Below, piece by piece: positions 28,644-36,920 of a stretch of 64,000 bases of DNA (positions within the stretch are counted from its first letter, which is position 1; every line of letters starts with the position of its first letter). Position numbers and translations under genes: made by a program. The stretch is from Planctomycetota bacterium (GTDB lineage: Bacteria > Planctomycetota > Planctomycetia > Gemmatales > HRBIN36), in assembly GCA_014584395.1 (NCBI GenBank), contig JACTMY010000017.1:166012-230011 (forward strand). The letters are read 5' to 3'. The notes beneath the pieces are model-generated. The model saw only the letters and a list, made by a program, of their open reading frames with translations, searched no databases and was not told where the DNA came from.

Positions 28644-29876
28644 CTACAAAAATTTCGTCCAGTCGATGGGTTGCAGGCGGTCGCAGCGGTCGGAGGCGGC
28701 AGGCCGGCGGGGGAGATGCCGCAAGACTTCAACGTACTTCTGGGCGGCGCCCGTGTTGAAGACGACGACCCGCTCGCGCGGCTGAATCGCGCCTTGCCGC
28801 CGCAACTCATGCAAAACATCGAAGCAGATGGCCGCTTCGGGGCAGAGACTAATTCCCTCCGTCTCGGCGACCCGCTGCATCCATTCGCCGATGCGGCTCT
28901 CTCGTCCGCGCTGCGCCGAACCGCCGCTGCCGCGCACGACGTCCAGCATCATGAAATCCCCGATCGCACTGGGCACCCGCAAGCCGCTGGCGGCGGTGGC
29001 GGCGTCGGGCCAGGGTTCGGCAAACCGTTTCCCTTCCTCAAACGCCCGCACCATGGGGGCGCAGCCGTCGCTTTGACACAGGATCATTCTTGGACGGTGC
29101 GTTGCCTTGAGCCAACCGAGTTGGGCCAGCTCTTCAAAGGCCTTCGCCATGCCGATCAAGCCGGTGCCGCCGCCCGCGGGATAGAGGATGATCTCGGGCA
29201 GGTCCCAGGCGAACTGCTCGGCCAGTTCCAGCCCCATCGTTTTCTTGCCTTCCAGGCGATAAGGTTCCCGCAGCGTGGCCATGTTGAACCAGCCGACGCG
29301 GGCCGCGCCTTCGTTCACGATCGCCCCGCAATCGGAGATGAGGCCGTTCACCAGATGGACCCTGGCGCCGTAAAGACTGGCTTCAAGAACGTTGATCTCC
29401 GGCGTATCGTCGGGCATGAACACGTCCGCCCGAAGCCCCGCGCGGGCGGCATAGGCGGCGAGCGCCCCGCCGGCATTCCCCGCCGAGGGAACCGCCAGCC
29501 GCTGCACGCCCAAGTGCAAAGCCATGCTCACGGCCACGGCCATGCCGCGGCTTTTGAAGCTGCCCGTGGGCTGCGAGCTTTCATCCTTGATCCATAGTTG
29601 CTGCAAGCCCAGGTCCCGAGCGAGCCGCGGACAATCCACCAGGGGAGACAGGCCTTCGCCCAAGGAGACGACCCGCGCATCCTTGGGCAGCGGCAACAGT
29701 TCTCGATAACGCCAAAGGTCGGGCGGGCGCTCGCGGAGTTGTTCCGGCTTCAGGGAGCGGCCGATGGCGGCGAGGTCATAGCGGACCCATAACGGACGTC
29801 CCTTATGCAACGTGTGAATCAACCCCGGTGCGAACCGCGTGCCGTCGATGGCGCTTTCCAAATGGCTGACGTGCAT
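28644..29876 (-). CDS. thrC: Threonine synthase
   Basis: A PLP-dependent fold-type II enzyme that converts O-phosphohomoserine to threonine. It has 410 residues. LGEGLSPLVDCPRLARDLGL and WIKDESSQPTGSFKSRGMAVA hold the Schiff-base lysine in the PTGSFKxRG signature. PSAGNAGGALAAYAARAGL binds the substrate carboxylate region, and LYPAGGGTGLIGMAKAFEEL binds the cofactor phosphate. These match the shorter plant/archaeal-type threonine synthases. It stands first in a two-gene unit with the ATP-cone protein. An unannotated PLP lyase role is possible but less likely. Confidence 0.92.
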   Translation of the reverse strand: MHVSHLESAIDGTRFAPGLIHTLHKGRPLWVRYDLAAIGRSLKPEQLRERPPDLWRYRELLPLPKDARVVSLGEGLSPLVDCPRLARDLGLQQLWIKDESSQPTGSFKSRGMAVAVSMALHLGVQRLAVPSAGNAGGALAAYAARAGLRADVFMPDDTPEINVLEASLYGARVHLVNGLISDCGAIVNEGAARVGWFNMATLREPYRLEGKKTMGLELAEQFAWDLPEIILYPAGGGTGLIGMAKAFEELAQLGWLKATHRPRMILCQSDGCAPMVRAFEEGKRFAEPWPDAATAASGLRVPSAIGDFMMLDVVRGSGGSAQRGRESRIGEWMQRVAETEGISLCPEAAICFDVLHELRRQGAIQPRERVVVFNTGAAQKYVEVLRHLPRRPAASDRCDRLQPIDWTKFL

Positions 29877-30054
29877 GTGGCTTCCATTCTACAATGAAAC
29901 GGTCGAACAACCGCATGCGATGAATTGGCCAAACGACCGGGACACACGCCCCGGTCTGCCGCCGATGGTCCCCGGACGTCATTTTAATGCTTTTCTTCAG
30001 GATCGAAATGGTTAGGCTTTAACCAACGATCATTTCCTTTAAGGAGACACTCAC

Positions 30055-30825
30055 ATGCGCAAGATTTATTGGTTCACGATCTTCAGCTTGTTCTTGGCGT
30101 TGTCGAGCCTGCCTTTGGTGCGGGCGGCGGATCAAAAGGCGGCTGAAGCGCTGATTCAAAAGGCGATCGCCGCGCGCGGCCTGTCCGTGGAAAAGCCCAT
30201 GCTGGCCGAAACATGGAACCTCACGGGCAAGTTTCACATGGGGGGACAAGCCTTCACCTTCAGCGGCGAAGGTCTGTTCCAGTCGCCCAACCAGTATCGG
30301 CTGAACATGGAAATGGACATCAGCGGCCAAAAAATGAAGTTCATCATCGGCGTCAACGGCGAGGAAGCCTATCAGGCCGCGGCGGATCGCGTCGAGACGG
30401 TGGAGGACAAGAAGCGCGAGTACATGCTGAACCAGGCCCACATCATGAACGTTTGCGCGCTCTTCCCGCTGCTCAATAGCAAGCAGGTCACGCTGTCCAT
30501 CGCCAAGGAAGACAAGCTCAACGAGCAAACCTTGCATTGCGTGCTGGTCAAGCGCGAAAAGCACCCAGACATCACATTGGGGTTCGATGCCAAGACGGGC
30601 CATCTCGTCAAGCTGTCGACGAAAGTCATGGACGAATTTAAGGATTGGGCGGAAGTGAACGAGGAAATCTACTTCGAAAACTATCGATCCGTGGAAGGCG
30701 TGCAGTTTCCATCGCGCATGCGCATCCTCCGCGACGGCGAACTCATGCTCGAAGAGGAACTGTCGAACCAGAAACTGCACAAGAGCCTCGACGCCAAGAA
30801 GTTCGCCAAGCCCGAAGAGAATTAA
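30055..30825 (+). CDS. Exported LolA-like periplasmic protein
   Basis: A 256-aa secreted protein with signal peptide (IYWFTIFSLFLALSSLPLVRAAD). The mature part has the alternating beta pattern of the LolA/LolB/LppX superfamily: an early helix with ALIQKAIAARG, then strands WNLTGKFHMGGQAFTFSGEGLFQSPNQYRLNME and a long antiparallel sheet (LVKLSTKVMDEFKDWAEVNEEIYFENYRSVEGVQFPSRM). It may bind a lipid or other hydrophobic ligand. AAGGAGA precedes the ATG. It stands alone and ends at an intrinsic terminator. True LolA identity is not supported. Confidence 0.75.
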   Translation: MRKIYWFTIFSLFLALSSLPLVRAADQKAAEALIQKAIAARGLSVEKPMLAETWNLTGKFHMGGQAFTFSGEGLFQSPNQYRLNMEMDISGQKMKFIIGVNGEEAYQAAADRVETVEDKKREYMLNQAHIMNVCALFPLLNSKQVTLSIAKEDKLNEQTLHCVLVKREKHPDITLGFDAKTGHLVKLSTKVMDEFKDWAEVNEEIYFENYRSVEGVQFPSRMRILRDGELMLEEELSNQKLHKSLDAKKFAKPEEN

Positions 30826-30869
30826 GTTCGTCTTTCCCCGAACCTGTAAAGTCATCTTGGCCATCTCCG

Positions 30870-30899
30870 CCGGCGGCTCACCCCCGCCGGTTTCTTTTT
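30870..30899 (+). terminator. Intrinsic terminator after the LolA-like gene
   Basis: CCGGCGG (30870-30876) pairs with CCGCCGG (30884-30890) around a 7-nt loop, followed by TTTCTTTTT. It lies 45 bp after the stop codon. Confidence 0.8.
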
Positions 30900-30915
30900 C
30901 ATTTCGATGGGCGAT

Positions 30916-30944
30916 GGGCCGGACTTTATAAAATAACCCGGCCC
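30916..30944. promoter_or_regulatory. Inverted repeat flanking a TATAAAATA box
   Basis: GGGCCGG (30916-30922) and CCGGCCC (30938-30944) are perfect 7-bp arms around ACTTTATAAAATAAC. The AT core contains a -10-like TATAAA upstream of the TPR/YggX gene. It may be an operator overlapping the promoter. No good -35 was found. Confidence 0.35.
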
Positions 30945-31006
30945 TTCGCCGGTGGTTTCGTCCACCGCGCATGAGCCGGCCGTTTCGTCGAGAAGAGGAG
31001 CCAGCG

Positions 31007-31618
31007 ATGACCAGTTTGAGCGAACGCATTGCCCAATTTCGCAAGATGGCGACCGATGATCCCGCCAACGATTTGGCCCATTTCAGCCTGGCCAAGGCGC
31101 TGATGGAGGATCAGCAATGGAGCGAGGCCGCCCAGTCCTTCGCCAAGGCCGTCGACTTGAACCCGGACTTTTCCAAGGCCTATCAGCTTCAAGGCACGTG
31201 CTTGCAAAAGGCGGGGCAAGCGGAGGCAGCGATTGAGGTGCTGCGGCGCGGCTTCACCGTGGCGCATGCCCGCGGAGATCGCATGCCTCGAGACGAGATG
31301 GGCCAACTGCTCCGCGGTCTGGGCGTCGAACCGCCCGAGGTCGCGGCTGAGGCTGCTGCCGCCGCGGGGGGAGAGGCGACCGGCTTTGTCTGTGCCCGGC
31401 CTGGCTGCCCCGCGGGGCCGTACGCGCAGCCGCTTCCCAAGCCGCCGATGAACGACGAATTAGGTCAGCTCGTTTTTGAAAAGGTCTGTGCTGCTTGTTG
31501 GAAGGAATGGCTCGGCATGGGTATCAAGGTCATCAACGAGATGCGGCTCGACCTGAGCGATGAGCGCTCGCAAACCATGTATGATTCCTACATGAAGGAA
31601 TTCCTTGGTTTATCCTGA
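31007..31618 (+). CDS. TPR protein fused to a YggX-like (Fe(II)-trafficking) domain
   Basis: A 203-aa protein. Residues 1-100 form two to three TPRs (NDLAHFSLAKALMEDQQWSEAAQSFAKAVDLNPD). After an Ala/Gly/Pro-rich linker with CARPGCPAGP, residues 140-203 resemble YggX: ELGQLVFEKVCAACWKEWLGMGIKVINEMRLDLSDERSQTMYDSYMKEFL. YggX alone is about 90 aa and is linked to labile iron and oxidative protection of Fe-S clusters. The linker and domain add several cysteines (CARPGC, CAAC). GAGGAG lies 6 nt before ATG 31007, so I use that start rather than the ORF start at 30971. It is cytoplasmic. The iron role is inference from homology. Confidence 0.8.
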   Translation: MTSLSERIAQFRKMATDDPANDLAHFSLAKALMEDQQWSEAAQSFAKAVDLNPDFSKAYQLQGTCLQKAGQAEAAIEVLRRGFTVAHARGDRMPRDEMGQLLRGLGVEPPEVAAEAAAAAGGEATGFVCARPGCPAGPYAQPLPKPPMNDELGQLVFEKVCAACWKEWLGMGIKVINEMRLDLSDERSQTMYDSYMKEFLGLS

Positions 31619-31656
31619 TCTATGCAGGTCAAGCTCTAATCCGTTCAAGGCGCGGT

Positions 31657-32604
31657 TCAACTCCCGGGCAGTTGCCGCAGGATCGACCCCAGGAGCACGG
31701 GTTTCTCTCTCGTCGAAGCAAGGGGTTTATCTTCCTCGGTCGGCACGGTCGCCGAGGCGGGTTCCTTCGCCTCATCCTGGGCCCAACCCGTGCCCCGGCG
31801 CCGCAGGATGATCTGCGGCAGATGAACGGCGGCCAGGTCGGCCACGTCCACGTCATAACCCACCACGAAGCTCACTTGTCCTGGGACCTGGCCCTCGGCA
31901 GGCTCTTCATAGCGCAAGCCGAGATACAAATCCGGACGCAGTCCGTGCAACAGCGAAACGATGTTGTGCCAATGCTGCGGCTTATGGATCGTGTCGTGCG
32001 GAACCACCCAACCCAGGGCGGAGACGTGCTGGCTCAAGGTCTCATGGGCGAGCCAGATGGTGGGTTCATCCTCCGGATCGATCTCGCCCAGAACGAAAAA
32101 GCCATGCCGATCACCCGCGGTCCAGACGGGGAGCGTGGCTTCGTTGACGGGCGCCATGACGAGATTGACCCCCAGCTTGCGCATCGGTTCAAAGTCCAGC
32201 TCGGCGGACCGCTGGGCGAGGCCGCGCAGTTCAAGTGGCTGCTGGTTGAGCTTCAGCCCCTTGCGCGGGTGGAGAAGCAAGTCCTTGAGGCCCAGGCTCC
32301 GCTGCTCCTGCACGATGCGTTCGTTGTCCACCCATAGCTCATAATGTGCGGTGTACAGGAAGGGCGCGGCCGGCGACCAGGGGCAGGGATCGGGAAGATA
32401 GACCTGGCTGCGCACCAGTTCGCCGGAGCGCGGCAAAGGCTTGATCGGGTAGGCCACCTCGATGGTCTCGGAGAAGAGACAATGCGGCCCATGCAGTTTG
32501 CCGCGCAGCTCGACGTTGCGGGACGGATCATCGGGCACGAGACTGAAGGTGATTTCCGCCTCGGCCGGGTTCCATCGCGTCAGGGCGATTTGCAGCGGCA
32601 ACAT
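31657..32604 (-). CDS. GH2-like beta-sandwich protein without an obvious catalytic barrel
   Basis: A 315-aa protein. PDPCPWSPAAPFLYTAHYELWVDNERI followed by SLGLKDLLLHPRKGLKLNQQPLELRGLAQ closely follows the glycoside hydrolase family 2 pattern (P-x-LWSPExPxLY ... GFR ... LNGxPxxLRG) that leads from the immunoglobulin-like domain into the TIM barrel. After this, MRKLGVNLVMAPVNEATLPVWTAGDRHGFFVLGEID mimics the first barrel strands, but no acid/base Glu or nucleophile Glu motif follows. The N-terminal sugar-binding domain is missing too. It lacks a signal peptide. SD GGGAGA sits 5 nt before the ATG. It is the third gene after the small secreted protein and queA. A catalytic role is doubtful. Confidence 0.65.
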   Translation of the reverse strand: MLPLQIALTRWNPAEAEITFSLVPDDPSRNVELRGKLHGPHCLFSETIEVAYPIKPLPRSGELVRSQVYLPDPCPWSPAAPFLYTAHYELWVDNERIVQEQRSLGLKDLLLHPRKGLKLNQQPLELRGLAQRSAELDFEPMRKLGVNLVMAPVNEATLPVWTAGDRHGFFVLGEIDPEDEPTIWLAHETLSQHVSALGWVVPHDTIHKPQHWHNIVSLLHGLRPDLYLGLRYEEPAEGQVPGQVSFVVGYDVDVADLAAVHLPQIILRRRGTGWAQDEAKEPASATVPTEEDKPLASTREKPVLLGSILRQLPGS

Positions 32605-32642
32605 GCCCGTCTCCCATGCGGTCCAAGAGTTCCAAGGACATC

Positions 32643-33692
32643 CTATAGAATCAGCATCGCATCACCGTAGCTGAAAAAGCGGTAACGCTGCTGGACGGCG
32701 TGGGCATAAGCTCGGAGGATGCGTTCCCTGCCCGCGAAGGCGGCCGCGAGCATAAGCAAGCTGCTGCGCGGCAGGTGGAAGTTGGTTAGAAGGGCATCCA
32801 CGACTTGAAAGCGAAAACCGGGCCGGATGAACAATTCGGTTTGACCGGTCCAGGGCCGAAGGTCCGTTCCGCCCGCCGCCTGCGCCGCCGTCTCCAGCGT
32901 CCGCACCGTCGTCGTGCCGACCGCCACGACGCGCCCGCCGCGCTGCTTGCAAGCCGCCACGGCGGCACAGGCCGCCGCGGGCATCATCGCCTCTTCCTGG
33001 TGCAGCCGACCCGTTTGCAGTTGCTCATCGCTCAAGGGCAGAAAGGTTCCCAGGCCGACGTGCAAGGTCACGGCAGCCTGGTCGATGCCGCGAGCGGTCA
33101 ATTGCCGCAGTAGCTCCGGCGTGAAATGCAAACCCGCCGTGGGGGCGGCCACTGAACCCGGCACCCGGGCGAAGACCGTTTGATAACGCTCCCGATCCAT
33201 CGGCTGATCCTGCCCCTGGCGAATGTAGGGCGGGATGGGCACGCGGCCAAATTGCTGCAGGAGGTCGACGGCCGATCCCGGAGCCAAGGGGCGAAACCAT
33301 CCCTGTCGCCCCTGCGGCGGCTGGACGACTTCCAGTCGAAGGCCGCCTTCAACCTCGATGATTTCCCCCGGCTGCAATCGGCCGCGGGTTTGGTTCAGCA
33401 ATTCCCAGACGCCATCGGCCAAGGTCCGCAGGTACAGCCCTTCCCACTTGCCCTGGGTGCGGGCGCGGCGGCCAAAGAGCCGGGCCGGGAGCACGCGGGT
33501 ATCATTCAGAACGAGGAGGTCGCCGGGCCGCAGCCACTGCGGCAGATCAGCGACCAGCCGATCGTGCAGTTCTTCCAGCGTCCGCTGAAGGACCAAGAGC
33601 CGAGCCTGATCACGGACCCGGCTCGGCTCCTGCGCGATGAGTTCAGCGGGAAGTGGATAGTCGAAATCGCTTATTTGAAATTCTTCAGCCAC
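32643..33692 (-). CDS. queA: S-adenosylmethionine:tRNA ribosyltransferase-isomerase
   Basis: QueA transfers and isomerises the ribose of SAM onto 7-aminomethyl-7-deazaguanine at position 34 of tRNA, giving epoxyqueuosine. It has 349 residues, normal for the family. FDYPLPAELIAQEP, PGDLLVLNDTRVLPARLFG, GRVPIPPYIRQ, RYQTVFARVPGSVAAPTAGLHFT and TNFHLPRSSLLMLAAAFAG are all signature segments. Translation most likely starts at a GTG that overlaps the end of the upstream secreted-protein gene by 22 bp. Other queuosine genes (tgt, queC-F) are not in the window. Confidence 0.97.
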   Translation of the reverse strand: MAEEFQISDFDYPLPAELIAQEPSRVRDQARLLVLQRTLEELHDRLVADLPQWLRPGDLLVLNDTRVLPARLFGRRARTQGKWEGLYLRTLADGVWELLNQTRGRLQPGEIIEVEGGLRLEVVQPPQGRQGWFRPLAPGSAVDLLQQFGRVPIPPYIRQGQDQPMDRERYQTVFARVPGSVAAPTAGLHFTPELLRQLTARGIDQAAVTLHVGLGTFLPLSDEQLQTGRLHQEEAMMPAAACAAVAACKQRGGRVVAVGTTTVRTLETAAQAAGGTDLRPWTGQTELFIRPGFRFQVVDALLTNFHLPRSSLLMLAAAFAGRERILRAYAHAVQQRYRFFSYGDAMLIL

Positions 33693-34234
33693 GTTTCGAA
33701 GCTTTCCTGATGCTTGGCCACGGTCTTGGCCGGTCCGACGAGCCGCATGAAATAGGGGCCGTTTTCGCTCTCAAAGACGACGGCCAACATGCGATAACCA
33801 GCGAACTCCTTCACCGGCGAATCGGGGTTGAACGGCTGCAGCCGGGACTTGTAGGTTCCTGAAACGTCGAGCAGCGTCACCGGGACCTGGCCGGCCTTGA
33901 ATTCCTTGACCTTGCTCGCCTCGTCGATGGTTTTGCCTTCGGGAGGAGCGAACATGCCCTTCCACCGTGCAAGGTTATCCTTCACGCCGCCGCCCCCGCC
34001 GGGTCCGAAGAAAAAGATGGTCAGCACGGCGTCTTCGCTGTCCCCTTCCGCCTTGGGCAGGGAAAACACCTTGAATTGCATGCGGCTGCCAGGTTTTTCT
34101 TCCTTCCAGTCCGCGGGGGTTCGCGACGACAGGCCGTCGAAGCCGACGAGGGTGCCCTTGTCGTCCGCCGCCAGGGGCAGGGTCAACCCCAAGGCCAGCC
34201 AGGCCACGCTCGCCATGCCGCATAAGCTTTTCAT
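33671..34234 (-). CDS. Exported hypothetical protein
   Basis: A 187-aa secreted protein with a signal peptide (MKSLCGMASVAWLALGLTLPLAADD). The mature part has no motif I recognise: DGLSSRTPADWKEEKPGSRMQFKVFSLPKAEGDSEDAVLTIFFFGPGGGGG, later WKGMFAPPEGKTIDEASKVKEFKAGQVPVTLLDVSGTYKS. Proteins of this pattern are frequent and uncharacterised in planctomycetes. I start at ATG 34234 because AGAGG lies 8 nt upstream; the ORF extends 60 codons further without support. Its 3' end overlaps queA. Confidence 0.72.
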   Translation of the reverse strand: MKSLCGMASVAWLALGLTLPLAADDKGTLVGFDGLSSRTPADWKEEKPGSRMQFKVFSLPKAEGDSEDAVLTIFFFGPGGGGGVKDNLARWKGMFAPPEGKTIDEASKVKEFKAGQVPVTLLDVSGTYKSRLQPFNPDSPVKEFAGYRMLAVVFESENGPYFMRLVGPAKTVAKHQESFETWLKNFK

Positions 34235-34519
34235 GTGCATCACCTCTCGCTCAAGGGAGTATGGTTCTCGATGGGATCGCGGGGATTGTTTTACGAACTG
34301 GCCGGTCCAGGGAACAAGGAATTCAAGTTCCCAGCCGTTTGGCAGCGGCCCGCCGGTCGAGGCTCCATGCACGTTTGGTGATGACCGCAACTCTTTACCC
34401 AACCCTTCGCCCAATTGCTAAAATAGAAAGCGGAGATGAACCCAACAGGCTCTATCCATGGGCGCTGCTTAGCCGCGCAGGATCACTTCTCCTTCGACCA
34501 CGATCCCCAGGGGGCCGAC

Positions 34520-36079
34520 ATGAATCGTGAAAAGATGATGGCCGCGATGTTGGAGCTGATTCGGCGAACGTCGGCCTACCTGCCGCCCGACGTGGAAGGC
34601 GTGCTGGCAGCCAAGCAAACGATGGAAGCGGAAGGGTCCAAGGCGGACCTGGCGCTGCGGCTTGTGCTACAGAACATCGGCCTGGCCAAGAAGTTATCCG
34701 CTCCCATCTGCCAGGACACGGGCACGATCAATTTCTTCATCAAGACGCCCATCGGGTTCGATCAACTTGCCTTGCAAGAGATCGGCTGCGACGCCGTCGT
34801 GGAGGCGACCCGGCTCGGTTACCTGCGGCAAAACTCCGTGGACAGCCTGACCGGACGCAACACGGGCAACAACCTGGGAGCGGGCAGCCCCGCCTTCCAT
34901 TTTCATCAGCATCGCCAGGAGCACGTCGACGTGCGCCTGATCCTCAAGGGCGGCGGCTGCGAAAACATGTCCGCTCAGTATTCTTTGCCCACCACGATCC
35001 AGGGGAAGCGGTTCGATCGCGACCTCGAAGGCGTTCGCGGCGTCGTCCTCGACTCGGTGTGGCAGGCGCAGGGCAAGGGCTGCGGGCCGGGGTTTCTCGG
35101 CGTGTGCATCGGCGGCGACCGGGCCATGGGCTACGAATTCGCCAAGGAACAATTGCTGCGCACCGTCGAGGACGTGAATCCCGTCCCCGAGTTGGCTCAG
35201 CTTGAAGCCCGCCTCATGAAGGAATGCAATGAACTCAACATCGGCCCCATGGGGTTCGGCGGCAAGCTGACCGTGGGCGGCGTCAAGATCGGCGCGCGGA
35301 ACCGGCTGCCGGCGTCGTTTTTCGTGACCGTCGCATACATGTGCTGGGCCTATCGCCGCCGGGGCATGATCCTCGACCAGGAGGGATCGATCCAAGAATG
35401 GCTCTACACCGGAGAGCATGAGTTTGACGGCGAACGCGACGTCCGGCCCATGGAGGTGCGGTTTGAGCGCGGCCGGGGCGTCATCTCATTGGATACTCCC
35501 TTGCAGCCCGATGAAATCCAGCGATTGCAGGCCGGCGACGTCGTCCTCCTCAATGGCGTGGTCTACACCGGCCGGGATGAGGTCCACAAATATCTGTTCA
35601 AAGGCGGCGACCTGTCCGTGCTCCAGGGGGGCGTGATTTATCACTGTGGCCCGGTCGTGCTGGAAGAGAATGGAGCGTATCGCGTCCTCGCTGCGGGGCC
35701 GACGACCTCCATCCGCGAGGAACCCTATCAGGCGGACATCATCGGCCGCTACGGCATCAAGGCCGTCATCGGCAAGGGCGGCATGGGGGCCAAGACGCTC
35801 GAAGCCTGCCAGCGGCACGGCTGCGTCTATCTGCACGCCATTGGCGGCGCCGCTCAGGTCTACGCCCAATGCGTCCAGGAGGTCAAGGGGGTCGATCTCA
35901 AGGAAAAGTTCGGCAGCCCCGAAGCGGTGTGGCATTTGGTCGTTAAGGATTTCCCCGCCATCGTCACCATGGATGCGCACGGCCAATCGCTGCATGCTCA
36001 AGTTGCGGAGCAAAGCAAGGAAGAGTTAGCCGGCGTCCTCAAGCCCGCCGGCGGCAAGGTTCAACTGATGTTGGATTAA
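34520..36079 (+). CDS. fumA: Fumarate hydratase, class I (Fe-S)
   Basis: Interconverts fumarate and malate in the TCA cycle with a [4Fe-4S] cluster. The 519-aa protein carries both halves: the alpha part with APICQDTGTINFFIK (cluster Cys), and the beta part from about residue 340, with DVVLLNGVVYTGRDEVHKYL, IYHCGPVV, AAGPTTSIREEPYQADIIGRYGIKAVIGKGGMG and CVYLHAIGGAAQVYA. AGGGGG sits 5 nt before ATG 34520, so the upstream 28 codons of the ORF are omitted. L(+)-tartrate dehydratase is the main alternative in this family. Its stop overlaps the convergent bpt stop. Confidence 0.92.
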   Translation: MNREKMMAAMLELIRRTSAYLPPDVEGVLAAKQTMEAEGSKADLALRLVLQNIGLAKKLSAPICQDTGTINFFIKTPIGFDQLALQEIGCDAVVEATRLGYLRQNSVDSLTGRNTGNNLGAGSPAFHFHQHRQEHVDVRLILKGGGCENMSAQYSLPTTIQGKRFDRDLEGVRGVVLDSVWQAQGKGCGPGFLGVCIGGDRAMGYEFAKEQLLRTVEDVNPVPELAQLEARLMKECNELNIGPMGFGGKLTVGGVKIGARNRLPASFFVTVAYMCWAYRRRGMILDQEGSIQEWLYTGEHEFDGERDVRPMEVRFERGRGVISLDTPLQPDEIQRLQAGDVVLLNGVVYTGRDEVHKYLFKGGDLSVLQGGVIYHCGPVVLEENGAYRVLAAGPTTSIREEPYQADIIGRYGIKAVIGKGGMGAKTLEACQRHGCVYLHAIGGAAQVYAQCVQEVKGVDLKEKFGSPEAVWHLVVKDFPAIVTMDAHGQSLHAQVAEQSKEELAGVLKPAGGKVQLMLD

Positions 36080-36810
36080 GTCGCCATTGTGCCGTCGGCG
36101 TGGCGAAAGTCGCGCCACCCCTGGCCGGCCGTGAAGATTTGATTCGGTCGAAAGTCGGCCTTGTATTCCAGGGATCGGCAGCCCTTGACGAAATAGCCCA
36201 GATACAAATGGTCGTTGCCCAGTTGCCTGGAGCGATCCAATAAACAGAGGATGTTCCAGATGCCCAGGCCGCGCTTGCGGTGTTCGGGGGCGTGGTAAAA
36301 ATAGATGGCGGACAGTCCGACGGGCAGGACGTCCACATAGCCGATGCCGATCAGCTCCTTGTTGAAAAAATAACGCCATTCTTCCGTTGGGAAGGGGTTG
36401 TTGACGAAGGACTCGATGTAGGAGCCGGGGTCCTTGGGATCGTGGGCCCGCCAACCGACGTGCTCCGTTTGAAAGCGGTGATAGCGGTCATAGAGGGCCA
36501 GCCGGGTCGCATTGATGTGCGGCGCGCCGATGACCAGACGGATCGCGCCTTCGTTGCGGCGGCGATTGCGGGTCTGGCTGCGATTCGGTTGGAACCGCTG
36601 CACGTCGATCCGCAGGGATTGGCAGGCTTGGCAAGAGCGGCAGCGCGGCCGAAAGACGGCATGACCGAAGCGCCGCCAACCCTTGAGCATCAGGTCAGCG
36701 TATTCGCTGGCATTCAGCTCGTTGTACCAATCATACTCCAGACGCCACTGCTGATCGGCGAGGTAACCGCATGGGCTTTCCGGCGTCACGAAGTGCGCGA
36801 TGCTGTTCAT
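36076..36810 (-). CDS. bpt: Aspartate/glutamate leucyltransferase (ATE family)
   Basis: Bpt adds leucine from Leu-tRNA to N-terminal Asp/Glu, marking proteins for ClpS/ClpAP. The 244-aa core has the ATE layout: N-terminal SPCGYL and RRFGHAVFRPRCRSCQACQSLRI with its Cys cluster, then QTEHVGW and a GNAT-like domain (ELIGIGYVDVLPVGLSAIYFYHAPEHRKRGLGIWNIL, LYLGYFVKGCRSLEYKADFRPNQI). ATG 36810 fits the family N-terminus (MNSIAHFVTPES), although no SD is visible. A GTG 18 codons upstream is possible. clpS and clpA are not in the window. Its stop shares a TTAA with fumA. Confidence 0.88.
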   Translation of the reverse strand: MNSIAHFVTPESPCGYLADQQWRLEYDWYNELNASEYADLMLKGWRRFGHAVFRPRCRSCQACQSLRIDVQRFQPNRSQTRNRRRNEGAIRLVIGAPHINATRLALYDRYHRFQTEHVGWRAHDPKDPGSYIESFVNNPFPTEEWRYFFNKELIGIGYVDVLPVGLSAIYFYHAPEHRKRGLGIWNILCLLDRSRQLGNDHLYLGYFVKGCRSLEYKADFRPNQIFTAGQGWRDFRHADGTMAT

Positions 36811-36920
36811 ATCGTTAGCGTAACAGCGGAAGGTTCGCTGGGCCAGCGAAAGTAGGGGCAGCACCGTGACCGGTCACGGGCCGTTGTGGTTTCAACCCGA
36901 TCCAGGGCAGCCGAGGCGGA

